Below, in pieces: positions 15,060-25,290 of a stretch of DNA of 64,000 nucleotides. The stretch's first letter is position 1. Every line of letters begins with the position of its first letter. The notes under the pieces were generated by a model. That model had not been told where the DNA came from. It saw nothing but the letters and a program-made list of their open reading frames with translations, and made no database searches. Source of the DNA: Semisulcospira habei. Lineage: Eukaryota > Mollusca > Gastropoda > Semisulcospiridae. The position numbers and the translations under genes are program-made. The stretch lies in the NCBI GenBank assembly GCA_036245525.1, contig BTPG01000005.1, forward strand, positions 128,035,120-128,099,119. Direction: 5' to 3'.

Positions 15060-15203
15060 GCAGGAGATGGATTGACCATGATAATTCAAGGGTAGTGCCA
15101 GATTAGCTTGGTGCCTGAAGGTGCCAAGCTAATCTGGCACTACGCTTGAATTATCATGGTCAGTCAATCGCCTGCTGTAGGGACTTGGGGCTAAATGGGT
15201 TAA
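15060..15203. repeat. Foldback element, family A
   Basis: Arms begin ATTGACCATGATAATTCAAG; the right end GGGGCTAAATGGGTTAA is intact. It abuts the next family A copy. Confidence 0.75.
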
Positions 15204-15209
15204 GTCCAT

Positions 15210-15404
15210 TTAACCCCAACACCACATTTTGCAGGTGTTTCCTAACAACTATGTACCATTTGCAGGAAATGGATTGACCATGATAATTCAAGGGTAGTGC
15301 CAGATTAGCTTGGCGCCATCAGACACCAATCTAATCTGGCACTATCCTTGAATTATCATGGTTAGTTCGTCTCCTGCTGTTGTGCTTCGGGATGAAATGG
15401 GTTA
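15210..15404. repeat. Foldback element, family A
   Basis: TTAACCCCAACACCAC left end; hairpin at 15268-15365; right end GATGAAATGGGTTA. Arms carry several mismatches near the loop. Confidence 0.75.
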
Positions 15405-15829
15405 GCCATGATTTTACTAACATACTGCTCATGGGTTGTTAACTTTTTGCGAAGTCATAGTTTCCTGGGGTCAGATTGCTGGTTCCTTTTGCACTGTAAT
15501 TGTACTTGTTCATAAAGCTGGGCATTGTCCTAGAATTAGTGTACTGGTCACATGGGCCGTCAAGCACTGTTGAGCAGTAGGATGATACTGAATTGAATGT
15601 CAGCTACATGTAGATCATTCAGTAATGATTCACAATCGTGGCCCAGTGTACGCGCCAACTGTGGAAGACTCCGGCGGATGGCCTTTTGTGCACTGGTGTT
15701 AAACCAGTTAACGTGATGATCAGAGGTAGTGCTGTGATCAAGATAAATCCTGCAGCATCAAAAATAAATCAGATGGTACCAACTACCATTGTACTTGCTG
15801 TATTGATTGCGGAATTGAACATGTTACTG
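15405..15829. other. Unassigned intergenic sequence
   Basis: I see no exon or repeat family here. Confidence 0.35.
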
Positions 15830-15920
15830 TTAACCCATAGCATGTGGGTAGCAGTTTTAGTCGCGATGATTCCTGTAGGAATCATCGCGACTAAAACTGC
15901 TACCAACACACAACGGGTGA
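15830..15920. repeat. Foldback element, family B
   Basis: TTAACCCATAGCATGTGGG left end; GTAGCAGTTTTAGTCGCGAT pairs perfectly with ATCGCGACTAAAACTGCTAC around GATTCCTGTAGGAATC. The right end has decayed to CGGGTGA. Confidence 0.85.
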
Positions 15921-16375
15921 AGTTGGAGCATTCTCATAAAGCCCTCTGACATTTCTTTTTGTAATGAACTCTATGTTAATTAAATGACCGTTTGTTTAGT
16001 TTGCCTGCGCCAGCTGTTCAAACTGAACTTTATTTGCTTTTTATGCGTGAATGGAATATATTTTCTGTAATTTGCCCTCAAAATAATTGACAGCTGTGTG
16101 TGTATGTTGCATTGTACACATTTCCAAGGTGAAAAAAAGTCTTTGACACGTTCGTGCAGTTTTCACATGTATTTAAGGAAATTACCACCACAGATCCTAG
16201 ATACGATACATGGTTGGGTCATACAAATACGCCATAAGTCTGCTACAAATGACTTTGTCACAGACCTGTCATGTTGAAGTCATCTCTATCTCTGTTAGAA
16301 GTAGTGTGTGTGCGCGCGTGCGTGAATGCGAGTATGAGTCCATAAGCATAGCACTTTTGAATGATGACTTTATAG

Positions 16376-16526
16376 CTTGTTTACAGAGTGCGTTGTATTT
16401 TGTTTTAGTACTTTTTTGTAAATTGTGTTTTTGTAATTAGTTATTTTTGTACAATTAGTTTTTGTTAAGCACCTAGAGCTCTAATCTGAGGTTAGGCGCA
16501 ATACAAGCACTCATTATTATTATAAA
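16376..16526 (+). mobile_element. LINE 3' end
   Basis: TTAAGCACCTAGAGCTCTAA then GAGGTTAGGCGCAATACAAG and an ATT-repeat tail match the 3' end of the LINE at 44304-44935 (GGCGCCAAGAGCTCTA, GAGGTTAGGCGCCAT, ATT tail). Only the 3' end is recognisable. Confidence 0.6.
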
Positions 16527-16607
16527 GTGCAAGGTGATTAGATCATTTTCTTGCCTTGGGCACTTTCCCGCTGATATGGCTGTGTGACCCGACTTGAAAC
16601 CCCTTTG

Positions 16608-16650
16608 TGCATTACAGTACCAGTGGCTGCATGTACTAGGGGGTTAAATG
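16608..16650. repeat. Half of foldback family E
   Basis: TTACAGTACCAGTGGCTGCA then TGTACTAGGGGGTTAA equals the right half of the element at 55948-56014. Confidence 0.6.
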
Positions 16651-16958
16651 GACACCATTTCTTCAGACACTTTTCGAAAATTGCTGTGTAATAGCGACCC
16701 AGAATTTACTATGTCCGGCTCCGTGTCGGGCCAACAAGGAAGGGCTATGAGAGCACGGATGTCCTGTTTGATAAAATACGATACTTTTTCAAGCGTTTCT
16801 TTGCAGCGTCACTCCAGGATGTACATTAGTAGGCCCTTTCAGTGTCGCCGTCCGCATTCGCACCTTCGAGGGTAAGAGACTTGAGATGGCGGAACTGATG
16901 TGAAACTGTGTATGATGGGAGACGGAGAAAGAGCCTGAGAGAGGGGTTTTCCCAGTAC

Positions 16959-17141
16959 GCAAAAGGCCATTGCGGCCGATGTCAGCCCGATAGCTTTGTG
17001 TGGGATGGGTTGTGAATAATTTTGTGCCGGGTCGGTCACCTTAAAGTTTGCCATTCCGCGTGCGCCGTCGGCAGGTCGTCGGTATTTTATTACTGGTGAA
17101 TAAAACCGCGGTTTACTGTCAAAGTCTTCCGACTCCGACAT
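16959..17141 (-). CDS. Probable first coding exon of a small membrane protein, TMEM230-like
   Basis: On the minus strand an ATG (MSESEDFDSKPRFYSPVIKY) opens 61 codons up to a GT donor (TTTTGC followed by GTACTG). Acidic start, a KYRRPADG stretch, then IPHKAIGLTSAAMAF at the beginning of a hydrophobic segment. This pattern resembles the N-terminus of TMEM230 (DUF872), where an IPYKAIALA-type sequence opens the first of two membrane helices; TMEM230 acts in secretory and recycling vesicles. I could not find the remaining exons (the second helix and a DDIPDF-like tail) towards lower coordinates, so either they lie outside the window, are too diverged, or the exon is orphaned. The donor is not a strong consensus. 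Confidence 0.4.
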
Positions 17142-17293
17142 TTTGTATTTGTCTCGTGTTTCTGAAAGCTCATGATGCATACACACAATTGCTGTAGGAT
17201 GCGTCAGAAAAGAATATAACAGATGTGAGAGACATGGTGGTCGATGCTTTCGTAATTACATGTTGTACTAGTAGTGAGAGGCGTAAATCCTGA

Positions 17294-17505
17294 GGATGAA
17301 CGTCAAGTTATTCAGTAAATTTGCCTAACGATATGAAGAATCATGACAGGTTAGGAGATAGATCAACCATGTTAGTTCAAGGGAGGTGCCAGAATAGCTT
17401 GAGGATGAACGTCAAGTTATTAAATTTGCCAAACGTCCTATGAAGAATCATGGCAGATTAGGAGATAGATCAACCGTGTTAGTTCAAGGGAGGTGCCAGA
17501 ATAGC
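17294..17505. repeat. Direct duplication of ~105 bp ending in a hairpin arm
   Basis: A segment from GAGGATGAACGTCAAGTTAT to CCAGAATAGCTT is present twice in tandem (about 17294-17399 and 17400-17505) with a few differences. The break falls inside the left arm of a family A hairpin. Confidence 0.7.
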
Positions 17506-17560
17506 TTGGCGCCTCCTGGCACCAAGCTATTCTAGCACCACCCTTGAACTATCAGTTAAA
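17455..17560. repeat. Foldback element, family A
   Basis: TTAGTTCAAGGGAGGTGCCA then GAATAGCTTGGCGCC pairs with GGCACCAAGCTATTCTAGCA then CCACCCTTGAACTA. Confidence 0.7.
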
Positions 17561-18220
17561 TTCATTTAATGCAAACGTGTATCAGGATGGAAACTTGAGG
17601 GTTAAGGACTGTGTACCAGTTGCGTAAAATGGGTTGACCGTGATAGTTGAAGGGTAGTGACAGACGAGAAAGGCGGGCGAATTTGTTTTTAAGCCATGGG
17701 TAGGTTGGTTGGTTAGTCAGTTCGGGGCTTAACGTCCACGGCACCAGAGCGATAATGGATACGGCCCTAAAGGGCGGGTTATGCGGACAGGGGCATATAT
17801 TGCCTATGGAGTGCGACCTGAACACTGATCAATTTAGGTGCACTGCAGTTGTGTCACTTTGATTTACCAGGACCTTTCAAAGGACATGCTGATTTACAAG
17901 CCCGTCTTTTTTCCCTGGATGATTTTAAGCCTTTACATGTAGATGTCTTCATTGGGGCGCTGGCCAAGCTCTTCTAAGGCATTACCCTTTACTATCGGTC
18001 GTGGTCGACTCATCTGCTGTTGTATAATAGTAATATAATACCCTTTATGTGGGGTAAGTGGTCCACTGATCCAGGCCTTGGTTCTCTAATCCGATTATAC
18101 AACCTGGGCATCCGAACATAGATACTCCGTCCTCTTTTCGGGGACAGCAGAGTAAGTAGGGGACGCTGGCTTCGGTTTGTGACCCTTTTTAAGCTCGCAA
18201 GTCGCAACCCATAACATTCG
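17561..18220. other. Unassigned, with a possible SINE-like tail
   Basis: Around 17700-17765 the sequence GGTTAGTCAGTTCGGGGCTT followed by AACGTCCACGGCACC resembles a phrase common in dispersed invertebrate repeats. No gene is seen. Confidence 0.25.
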
Positions 18221-18225
18221 CAAAA

Positions 18226-18290
18226 GGAATATATCCTCATGAGCCCCTGCAGTCGCAGGGGCTCATGAGGATCTATACCTCTTGTTAGAG
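18226..18290. repeat. Foldback element, family C
   Basis: CTCATGAGCCCCTGCA pairs with TGCAGGGGCTCATGAG-type right arm; outer parts AAAGGAATATATC and GATCTATACCTCTTG. Confidence 0.75.
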
Positions 18291-18470
18291 CGGTTAGGAT
18301 CCCCATTTATACAAATCTCTGTTCCGTTACTCGTAAGTGTTATACACTGCAGCTTTCGTTAGTTCTCTCGTTCGACCGTCCTCGACTTGTCAGGGACACA
18401 TGTAGCGTCAGTGTGACCTGTTGGCTTGTATTTTTAGTGGGTCACTGACTTGATGGGAAAATTGCCGGAC

Positions 18471-18681
18471 TTAACCCCTCCGCTGCCAGTGATTAGGTCA
18501 GAAACGACTGCATACCTATCGACGTGCTCGCCTAAAGAACGCAGATATAAATGGGGCAAAATTAAGGCATATCGAAGATGGGACGAACAAGAGACATTCG
18601 CGGGGGCTCATGAGGATTTACGGCGTCTCAAGTCTCACTGTAGGGTAGCGGTCGGCTAGCCCCGGCAGTTAAAGGGTTAAT
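18471..18681. repeat. Family C element with decayed hairpin
   Basis: TTAACCCCTCCGCTGCCAGT and CCCCGGCAGTTAAAGGGTTAA are the inverted TTAA-bounded ends. The right half holds CGGGGGCTCATGAGGATTTA; the left arm has been lost or mutated. Confidence 0.65.
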
Positions 18682-18992
18682 ATGACCTTGTTATCCTTAT
18701 GAGTACGCATGAGCCCTGCATCTGAGTCCCAGACAGATCGACTGTTTCGGTGAAGTAGACTGAATAAGAGAAATTGAAAGGGCCTACGTGCCGCCAGCGT
18801 GTGTTCTCTCCGAGTACTAACTTGGTCGAGGGGTTTGTGACTTCGGGTCGTGCCGTTCAAAATTACAGACCAGCAAACAACAGGGCCTTTTTGTTCAGAA
18901 GCAGAGCCGGCTGCGACTGACGGACATTTCTCTGCGGTAAGTTGTGCGTGTTTGGCCGTTCAGTACACGTATACAGTTGAAAGATCCTCCAT
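18682..18992 (+). other. Unassigned; possible 5' UTR exon end
   Basis: TTTCTCTGCG followed by GTAAGTTG at 18936-18943 is a good donor after a GC-rich, ATG-poor stretch. It could end a non-coding first exon, but nothing links it to a gene. Confidence 0.2.
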
Positions 18993-19206
18993 TTAACTCA
19001 TTCTACCCCAGACACACCACAGCAAGATAAGGATCGACCATGATAGTTCAAAGGTGATGCCAGAATAGCTTGGCGCCTATGGGCGCCAAGCTATTCTGGC
19101 ATCACCTTTGAACTATCATGGTCGCTCTGTGTCCTGCAATGCAATGCAGTCTTCAGAGGACAACGGCAAAATTTGGGGATTTCGGTGTTGGGGTAGAATG
19201 AGTTAA
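18993..19206. repeat. Foldback element, family A
   Basis: TTAACTCATTCTACCCCAG and its complement at the right end, with a hairpin of nearly perfect arms (GATCGACCATGATAGTTCAA side). It shares the closing TTAA with the next element. Confidence 0.88.
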
Positions 19207-19429
19207 CTCATTCAGTCCCGACACACCCCAGCAAGATATGGATCGACCATGATGAGTTCAAGGGGTGGTGCCAGAATAGCTTGGCGCCTGTAGGCGCCAA
19301 GCTATTATGGCGGCACCACCCGGCCTTGGAACTATCATGGTCGATCTGTCTCCTGCATTGTACTGCAGTCCTCAGAGGACGAATCCAAAACGTGGGTATT
19401 TCAGTCGTATCAGGGACACAATGGGTTAA
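19203..19429. repeat. Foldback element, family A, abutting copy
   Basis: TTAACTCATTCAGTCCCGAC left end and GGGACACAATGGGTTAA right end. The arms have small insertions (GGCGG, CGG) relative to the family. Confidence 0.8.
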
Positions 19430-19578
19430 AATGCTGATTGTAAGCAACCTTGCGCCACACAGCTTACGAGAAAAGTGTCTTTCACAGTTTCAGTTCAGTC
19501 ATATGTGTTGTCAACTGTGATGGTGAACTCTTCGGTTGTGCCATATAGTCGAAAAGCGCAAACCAGTACGCATCATGT

Positions 19579-19848
19579 TTAACCCATTTAGCTCCGATGC
19601 ACGACAGCAGGCGATGTCAGTATCGACCATGATAATTCAGTCAAGGGTAGTCCGTGCCAGATTAGCTTGGCGCCAACAGTAATCTGGCAGTACTACTGGA
19701 ACTGCTAATATAATAATAATAAACTATTAACTGCTGACGCCAAGCGAATTTAGCACTCGAATTATCATGGTCGATCCATCTCCTGCAACTGGTACATAGT
19801 TATCCAAAATTTGAGAAATGCGGACGGCTGTGGGGTTGAATGGGTTCG
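19579..19848. repeat. Foldback element, family A, interrupted
   Basis: TTAACCCATTTAGCTCCGAT left end and GGGGTTGAATGGGTT right end. The right arm is broken by AT-rich sequence with TAATAATAAT, so the hairpin no longer closes. Confidence 0.65.
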
Positions 19849-20054
19849 TGTTTCTCAAGTGTTGTGCCTGAATCAGAAAATAGCAATTTAGCATGAAATT
19901 CGTAGTTGTGCATGTACTAGTACACTACAGCAAAGTTCCGTTTCAAGTGTGCCCAGACGTTTTGTTCGGCCTCTTTTCTGTTGTCGATCCGTTAATAATA
20001 AATCGCATGGGCTAAGCAATACTGCCGAGGAAAAAGAGAAGGCGATCCAACATC

Positions 20055-20098
20055 AAGAAGCATAGATCCTCAGGAGGATCTATGCCTCTTGCTGAGAC
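20055..20098. repeat. Foldback element, family C, minimal form
   Basis: CAAGAAGCATAGATCCT meets AGGATCTATGCCTCTTG with almost no loop. Confidence 0.7.
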
Positions 20099-20377
20099 CA
20101 ATTTTGTTCCCATGTTCCTTGGACGGCTGTGCTTGGCCTTGCTCGTTGAACTGATGAGCACAGATTTCAGAAACAAAACGTGCACTCGGCATGCGTCTAG
20201 TGGCGGGGAAGGGGCGAAAGGTAGCATGGTTAGTGGGTCAAACTTGTATTGTTTGTCAGTCTCAGTCGCTGAAAAAAAAAAAAAAAAAAAACTGCGCGCA
20301 GACATACGCGGCTTCCTGTGATATTTTGGGAAAATCAAATCGCCCCTAACAAGTCACATAATATATAAATATGTGCT

Positions 20378-20442
20378 GATTTGTGATTTGTGACCTTACG
20401 GCTTTCAGTCGTAAGTCCCAAGATCACAGACTTGCACACACA
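20378..20442. repeat. Foldback element, family D
   Basis: GTGATTTGTGACCTTACGGC pairs with CGTAAGTCCCAAGATCACAG; arms partly decayed. Confidence 0.6.
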
Positions 20443-20820
20443 ATTTTGGTCAGGGGATCCCATTTTCCGTCTGGACTGACGTTTTGGGTATATGTGCAAT
20501 GACTGAGACCTGGAAGTATCGAGAGACAGACACGGAAATGTCTATATAAAAAAATGCTATCATGGAATTTAAAGATATTTCCTGATCAGTCTTGAGATAG
20601 GATGCAGGAACACTTGTTGTGTCTGATTTGGATAGTGTTTTCTCGCCATGTTACTGCGCAAATGCTTGATCATCGGAATACAACTGATCAGAGTATAACT
20701 GATGTAGGTGACTTGCTGCAGGTGGGTAGCTCGGTGTGTGTGCGAGAGAGAGGGAGAGAGAATATCTACTTTCGTGCAATCTTTTCATTGCATTTCTATA
20801 ACTTGAAGGATTTCCAGACC
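20443..20820. other. Unassigned intergenic sequence
   Basis: No exon or repeat recognised, apart from a short GA-rich stretch near 20745. Confidence 0.3.
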
Positions 20821-20917
20821 TTAACCCTTTGCGTGTCAGTCGGTGGCGGATTTAGTCGCGATGATTCATGTGGGAATCATCGCGACTAAAAACGCTACCG
20901 GACACGAAAGGGTTTAA
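20821..20917. repeat. Foldback element, family B
   Basis: TTAACCCTTTGCGTGTCAGT left end, GACACGAAAGGGTTTAA right end, with TTTAGTCGCGATGATTC pairing with GAATCATCGCGACTAAA. Confidence 0.88.
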
Positions 20918-21016
20918 GCATTTGCGACCGCAAGCTCGACTGTTGTGTAATCTGTGTCAGTTGCGCGCTTGAGCATCAAGCATCCATCCAACAGACATGT
21001 GACACGTTGAAGTTTG

Positions 21017-21160
21017 AACGGTTTGTTTGTTTTAACGTTTTATATCTTTGTTTCTCATCGTCACGTGTAGTCTAACGCTAACGAAATGAACGGTTTGTTT
21101 GTTTTAACGTTTTATATCTTTGTTTCTCATCGTCACGTGTAATCTAACGCTAACGGAAGA
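21017..21160. repeat. Tandem duplication, ~75 bp x 2
   Basis: GAACGGTTTGTTTGTTTTAA through TCATCGTCACGTGTA and CTAACGCTAACG occurs twice in a row with one substitution, so the duplication is recent. Confidence 0.85.
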
Positions 21161-21445
21161 GCCCCCCCCCCCCCCCTCACTGTCCACCTCCCCACACAGA
21201 CGCGCGCACTCTCGTTTATACATAATTGCATTGAGTACAGGCACGCGGTTCTGTCAATCTACGCGCTAACCATGTTCGTCCGGAGTAGCACCGGCCAATG
21301 TTGTCACGGCGCTCGGATAATAATCGGCGTTCCCACCCAACACAGTTTCCAACACATGCGGCGGCGGACGCAAGAACGAGTTGAAAAATTCACGTTACAT
21401 CACTCGGTTGACTTGGGCATGCGGGTTTTGAGAGACCAGGAGAAA

Positions 21446-21512
21446 TCCCCTGCTATTAACAAACCATCATTTAGGTGGCTGTAGCCACCTAAGTAATGTC
21501 TTTAGTGACAGG
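21446..21512. repeat. Foldback element, family G
   Basis: ACCATCATTTAGGTGGCTGT pairs with AGCCACCTAAGTAATGTCTT; the outer arms are weak. Confidence 0.55.
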
Positions 21513-21789
21513 ACTGTGACACTTTTTTTTTTTTTTTTGTTGTCGTTTCAAGACTTCTCTTGAGTGAACATCTGCCTTTTTACGTTGTGCAAAGTAGACC
21601 AAGGTCTACAGAATGAAGCTAACGGAATTTTGAATTATTATTGCGTCACCGTTCGCCTGTGGCTCCAGTTTGAGTCTGCCGAACTAAGTATTACTGTAGT
21701 CAGCCAGTACCATGGCCATTTCTGTCATCCCAGTTTATGTTGAAAAAGAGCGCATGCTTAGTCGGTGTGCTTACCAGGCCCGGATCCAT

Positions 21790-22400
21790 GGGGGGGGGGG
21801 GCAGGGGTAGGCAAGGGGGGGGGGGCATGGCCCCCCCCCCCCGACCCGAAATTTGTTAAAATGCTATAACAAAGTCCCTTTTTGGGGGTGTTTGTCCCCC
21901 CCCCCCCCTCACTGTTGGTTTATATTTTGGCGAACACCCCTCGCCCTCCCCCCCCCCCCCCTCCCCGCCCGCCCATCTAGCAACCCGTCGTTTGATATTT
22001 GTACTCCTTCCTCCCCCCCCCCCCCTTCCACTGTTTGATTTCTCGGCGCGGGGAATGAAGGTCCGTCATCAACCCCCCCCCCCCCCCCCCCATTGTTTGA
22101 TTTTTAGGCGCCGGGAAGCAAGGTCCCCCCCCCCCCCCCACCATTGTTTGATTTTTCGGCGTTATGAAACAAGATCTGCTTACCCCTCATTTGATATTTG
22201 TACTCCTCCCTCCCCCCCCCCCCCCTTCCACTGTTTGATTTCTCGGCGCGGGGAATGAAGGTCCGTCATCACCCCCCCCCCCCCCCCCCATTGTTTGATT
22301 TTTAGGCGCCGGGAAGCAAGGTCCCACCCCCCCACCCCCATTGTTTGATTTTTCGGCGTTGTGAAACAAGATCTGCTTACTCCCCCCCCCCCCCCCCCTT
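21790..22400. repeat. Poly-C-rich tandem satellite
   Basis: Units of the form C-run, then ATTGTTTGATTTTTAGGCGC, then a GGGAAGCAAGGTC-like phrase repeat. A larger unit of about 190 bp with three sub-units (ending TTCTCGGCGCGGGG, TTAGGCGCCGGGAAG and TTTTCGGCGTT) is present twice (about 21990-22180 and 22185-22380). C runs reach about 19 nt. Translations of this stretch are low-complexity and not genes. Confidence 0.8.
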
Positions 22401-22440
22401 CCACTGATTTTATTCTTTCCTCACGTGAGGCGGATGATAA

Positions 22441-23179
22441 GCGGATGATAGGTCATAATAGTGTAGCGTGACATGTCGATAATTTGTGTTATTTGCTGGA
22501 GGTCAGTATCAGTGTGAGTGAATACAATTTATTACGATAGGTATTAACTGCCAAGTACGTAAGAGGCCTTCGGCCCGACCACGGCCCTGTATCCTCTTGC
22601 TTACTGGGTGTTGTCTGTACGTAAGCGTGCCACTTTCACCGCCAACTGCAGTGTTCGCGTTGACTGAATCAAGTCGGTTAAAGTACCATTACGCTTAATC
22701 TGAAGACACATTTCAGCGCCATTTGTGTTTGTTATGCCTTGTCGACACACCTAATGAACTTTAACAGCAGTTTGGACAAACAGCAAACACACACGCGTAA
22801 TCGAACCTATTTATTTTGCGCACCCGTTAGCGTGTCAATCTGTTTTTAACTGTTTCTCGTATTGATGCCGTTATATTTATAGAACGGAATATAGTCATTG
22901 TCAGGTTACTTGATATTACGACGACCTGTACTGAACTGGATCCTGTGTCTAAATGAACCATAACTAGACCTGTGAGTAGTGTTTCTTAAGCATCAGTTAC
23001 AGAAGTGAACAGTTACGGGATAAATTGTTTTTTTTTTCCCCCAGTACAAATACCAAATGGAAAAGCTTCGGTCAGCAAAAAATACTGCCAACAGGTGCCA
23101 AAGCTGTTATGGCAGCACCAGTGCTTTATCATGTTCGCCGTTCCATAGCATCGTGTCGTGTGTCGGGACTTGAATGGCT
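22441..23179. other. Unassigned intergenic sequence
   Basis: No exon, hairpin or dispersed repeat recognised. Confidence 0.35.
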
Positions 23180-23401
23180 TTAATCCATTCAGCCCTGACG
23201 CACTGCAGCAGGAGATGCACCAGTTGCAGGAGATGGGTCGACCATAATAATTCAAGGGTAGTGCCAAATTAGCTTGGCGCCAAACTAATCTGGCACTGCC
23301 CTTGAATTATCATGGTCGATCCATCTCCTGCAACTGGTGCATAGTCATTAGATGACGCCTCCAAAATTTGGGAAATACTTGTGTCGGTCTAAATGAGTTA
23401 A
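23180..23401. repeat. Foldback element, family A
   Basis: TTAATCCATTCAGCCCTGAC left end, GGTCTAAATGAGTTAA right end. The hairpin loop is minimal because the central GGCGCC is shared by both arms. The phrase CAACTGGTGCATAGTCATTA on the right is shared with 40684-40894. Confidence 0.85.
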
Positions 23402-23544
23402 TACTAAACTTGGCTGGCAATGCATATTGGCTCCGTAATGGATTGTTGAGAACCCAGAACTCTTCTTGCACTAGCGTAATGCAGACTAAACCATCTATAG
23501 ACTCGAACCCGGACGACCCAGGTGCAGATTGGACCGATCTATGC

Positions 23545-23640
23545 CGACCAGTCTATGCAGATTCTTATGAGCCCCAGAATCTATGCCTCTTGCGAGAGGC
23601 ATAGATTCGGGGACTTATGAGAATCTGTGCCTCCAGATGG
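23545..23640. repeat. Foldback element, family C-like, inside-out
   Basis: GATTCTTATGAGCCCCAGAA, TCTATGCCTCTTG then CGAGAGGCATAGATTCGGGG and ACTTATGAGAATCTG form a hairpin in which the GAGGCATAGA part is at the loop rather than at the outside. Confidence 0.6.
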
Positions 23641-23909
23641 AAAGGTTTGGTTGACGGGCCAACGCGTGCAAGGTTGTGACTAATTTAGATCATTTTGCCA
23701 CCTGTCACTTCGCGCGTTGTGTAAAGACGTGCTTATTAAGGGTCCGTTTATACAGAACGCGAACGCGTCCAACACGAACGCGAACGCGACTTTTGAGCAG
23801 TTGTGCCATTCAAATAGAGCACGAACCCGAACGCGGAAAACCGTCGACGGCTTTCGAGGCGGCTCGCCTTTTTCTTGCTGTGAGAGATAAAATTTGGTCA
23901 TTTGGAATC

Positions 23910-24059
23910 ATGGCGCAGGTAGAGTCAGACACGGAGGAGATCATAGTACTGTATTTGTACGCAAAACAACGGAGGAAGAGAAAGAGGCGTGTGTCAGTGC
24001 ACGAAGGGATGACGTTGATAAAGTCGTGCAGACATTTTTTTTTTTTACAGGTAAAATAA
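23910..24059 (+). pseudogene. Harbinger transposase N-terminal remnant
   Basis: MAQVESDTEEIIVLYLYAKQ, then RRKRKRRVSVHEG: an acidic-to-hydrophobic-to-basic start that closely follows the N-terminus of Harbinger-type transposases, which runs from E/D-rich to poly-hydrophobic to an RRRR...W/V-H motif. The frame ends at a T tract and TAA; the DDE domain is absent. Confidence 0.6.
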
Positions 24060-24082
24060 AATTAATTTCAATCACATACCTG

Positions 24083-24217
24083 TCAGTCCGACTCTCTGTC
24101 CAATTGCTTTCCATATGTCTCTTTTTTTTTCGTGATGTCTTTGTAATCTTTGTCTGCTTTGTCATACAGTACATGATTCTTCTCAATTTCAAGAATCATG
24201 GCTTCTGTCTTGTCCAT
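24083..24217 (-). pseudogene. MADF/Myb-like DNA-binding protein remnant
   Basis: Minus-strand frame MDKTEAMILEIEKNHVLYDK then ADKDYKDITKKKETYGKQL. The L..VE.NP.LYDK...DYKD...K...W pattern is that of the MADF/Myb-SANT-like domain encoded by the second gene of Harbinger elements. It stops with TGA after 45 codons, about halfway through the domain. Confidence 0.6.
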
Positions 24218-24580
24218 TGTCAGGTCAGGCGTACAAGTTTCTATTTGTGGAAATGATGCAACCTGCTGATTGGTTGATAGCAAAAAAGCCGCGCGACCTT
24301 CTGAGAAAGTTCGCTCTGGGGGCAATCGATCAAAGCGGTCGTTCGCGCGAACAAAAAAAATTTCGCGTTCGCCGGCGTTCGCACTCTGTTTGAACGGTTC
24401 CTCTACAAATGACTAAAATATTCCAGGACGAAAAACCGCGTTCGCTTTCGCGTTTCCGTTCTCGCTCTGTATAAACGGACCTTAATAGTGCACGGGTTCG
24501 ACTTCGTTCCATCACGAACTCGGATCACGCGTTTATCACTGATTAGCGCTATTTTCAGACATTTGCGCGTTGAATGCTAT

Positions 24581-24660
24581 TTAACTCTTACACTCCCAGA
24601 ACTAATTGACATCCATTCCTTAGAAGGGAAGTAATTTAGTTCTGGAAGTTTTAGAGTTAG
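24581..24660. repeat. Foldback element, family J
   Basis: TTAACTCTTACACTCCCAGA then ACTAATT pairs with AATTTAGTTCTGGAAGTTTT then AGAGTTA. The left end has TTAA; single copy in the window. Confidence 0.6.
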
Positions 24661-24932
24661 ATACATTTTTGTGCAGAAACCTTTTCTTCAGACATTTCGT
24701 CTAGAAAGGTTATTTTTGCCTTGAAACTTTTTTCCCCGACATTGTCCCCCTGATACGGTGGTGGTTGTTTTGCTGAAGGTCTTGTCAGCAATCTCACGCG
24801 ACACATATTAACCCTTATCATTTGGAATACACCAGTGTGTGAAATAAGTTTGACTTATATAATTCTAGCTTGGCTATCCTACTTGAAACAAGACAACAAT
24901 AAATTTGTTTTGTACACATACCGTGCCCCCCC

Positions 24933-24963
<31 letters not shown>

Positions 24964-25126
24964 ACACACACTTACTTACGTTTGATTCTCATCCTGTCAT
25001 TGCTTGTAATCGATTTTACCGTGTGGGAAACAAATCATGGTTTCAGCACGGCGGTCTGTCTTGATATTCAATGCACAACTAAATGGTTTGCGGTTATACT
25101 TGTGTCTGCTATTCAGTAGTCGCTGC
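24661..25126. repeat. Unassigned, with poly-C/CA run
   Basis: A C run and a CA run adjoin at 24929-24972. Nothing else is recognised. Confidence 0.5.
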
Positions 25127-25129
25127 AGT

Positions 25130-25290
25130 TGGATCGATCATTGTACATCAAAGGCAGTGCCTGAGGCTTGGCGCCACTGCAGGAGACGGGAGGGATGCGG
25201 TCCGGATAGGCGGCACTCCATTAACCTATCTTGGCGTCTAATTAGGCGCCAAGCTAATCAGGCACTACCTTTGAGATATCTTGATTGATC
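25130..25290. repeat. Degenerate foldback, family A
   Basis: GATCGATCATTGTACATCAA, GGCAGTGCCTGAGGCTTGGC and, on the right, GGCGCCAAGCTAATCAGGCA; about 65 bp of extra sequence separate the arms. Confidence 0.5.

Larger units (their letters stand above)
23736..24485. mobile_element. PIF/Harbinger-type element, internally deleted
   Basis: The ends are inverted repeats: TTAAGGGTCCGTTTATACAG, then AACGCGAACGCG on the left, and complements of CTGTATAAACGGACC with TTAA on the right. AAT- and CGAACGCG-rich subterminal repeats lie on both sides. PIF/Harbinger elements carry two genes, a transposase and a Myb/MADF-like DNA-binding protein; remnants of both are readable here, converging on each other. 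The 750-bp length means most of the transposase gene has been deleted. Confidence 0.7.

Noticed and set aside
21853..22404. Pro- or Gly-rich short proteins
   Set aside because: Translations of the poly-C satellite on both strands.
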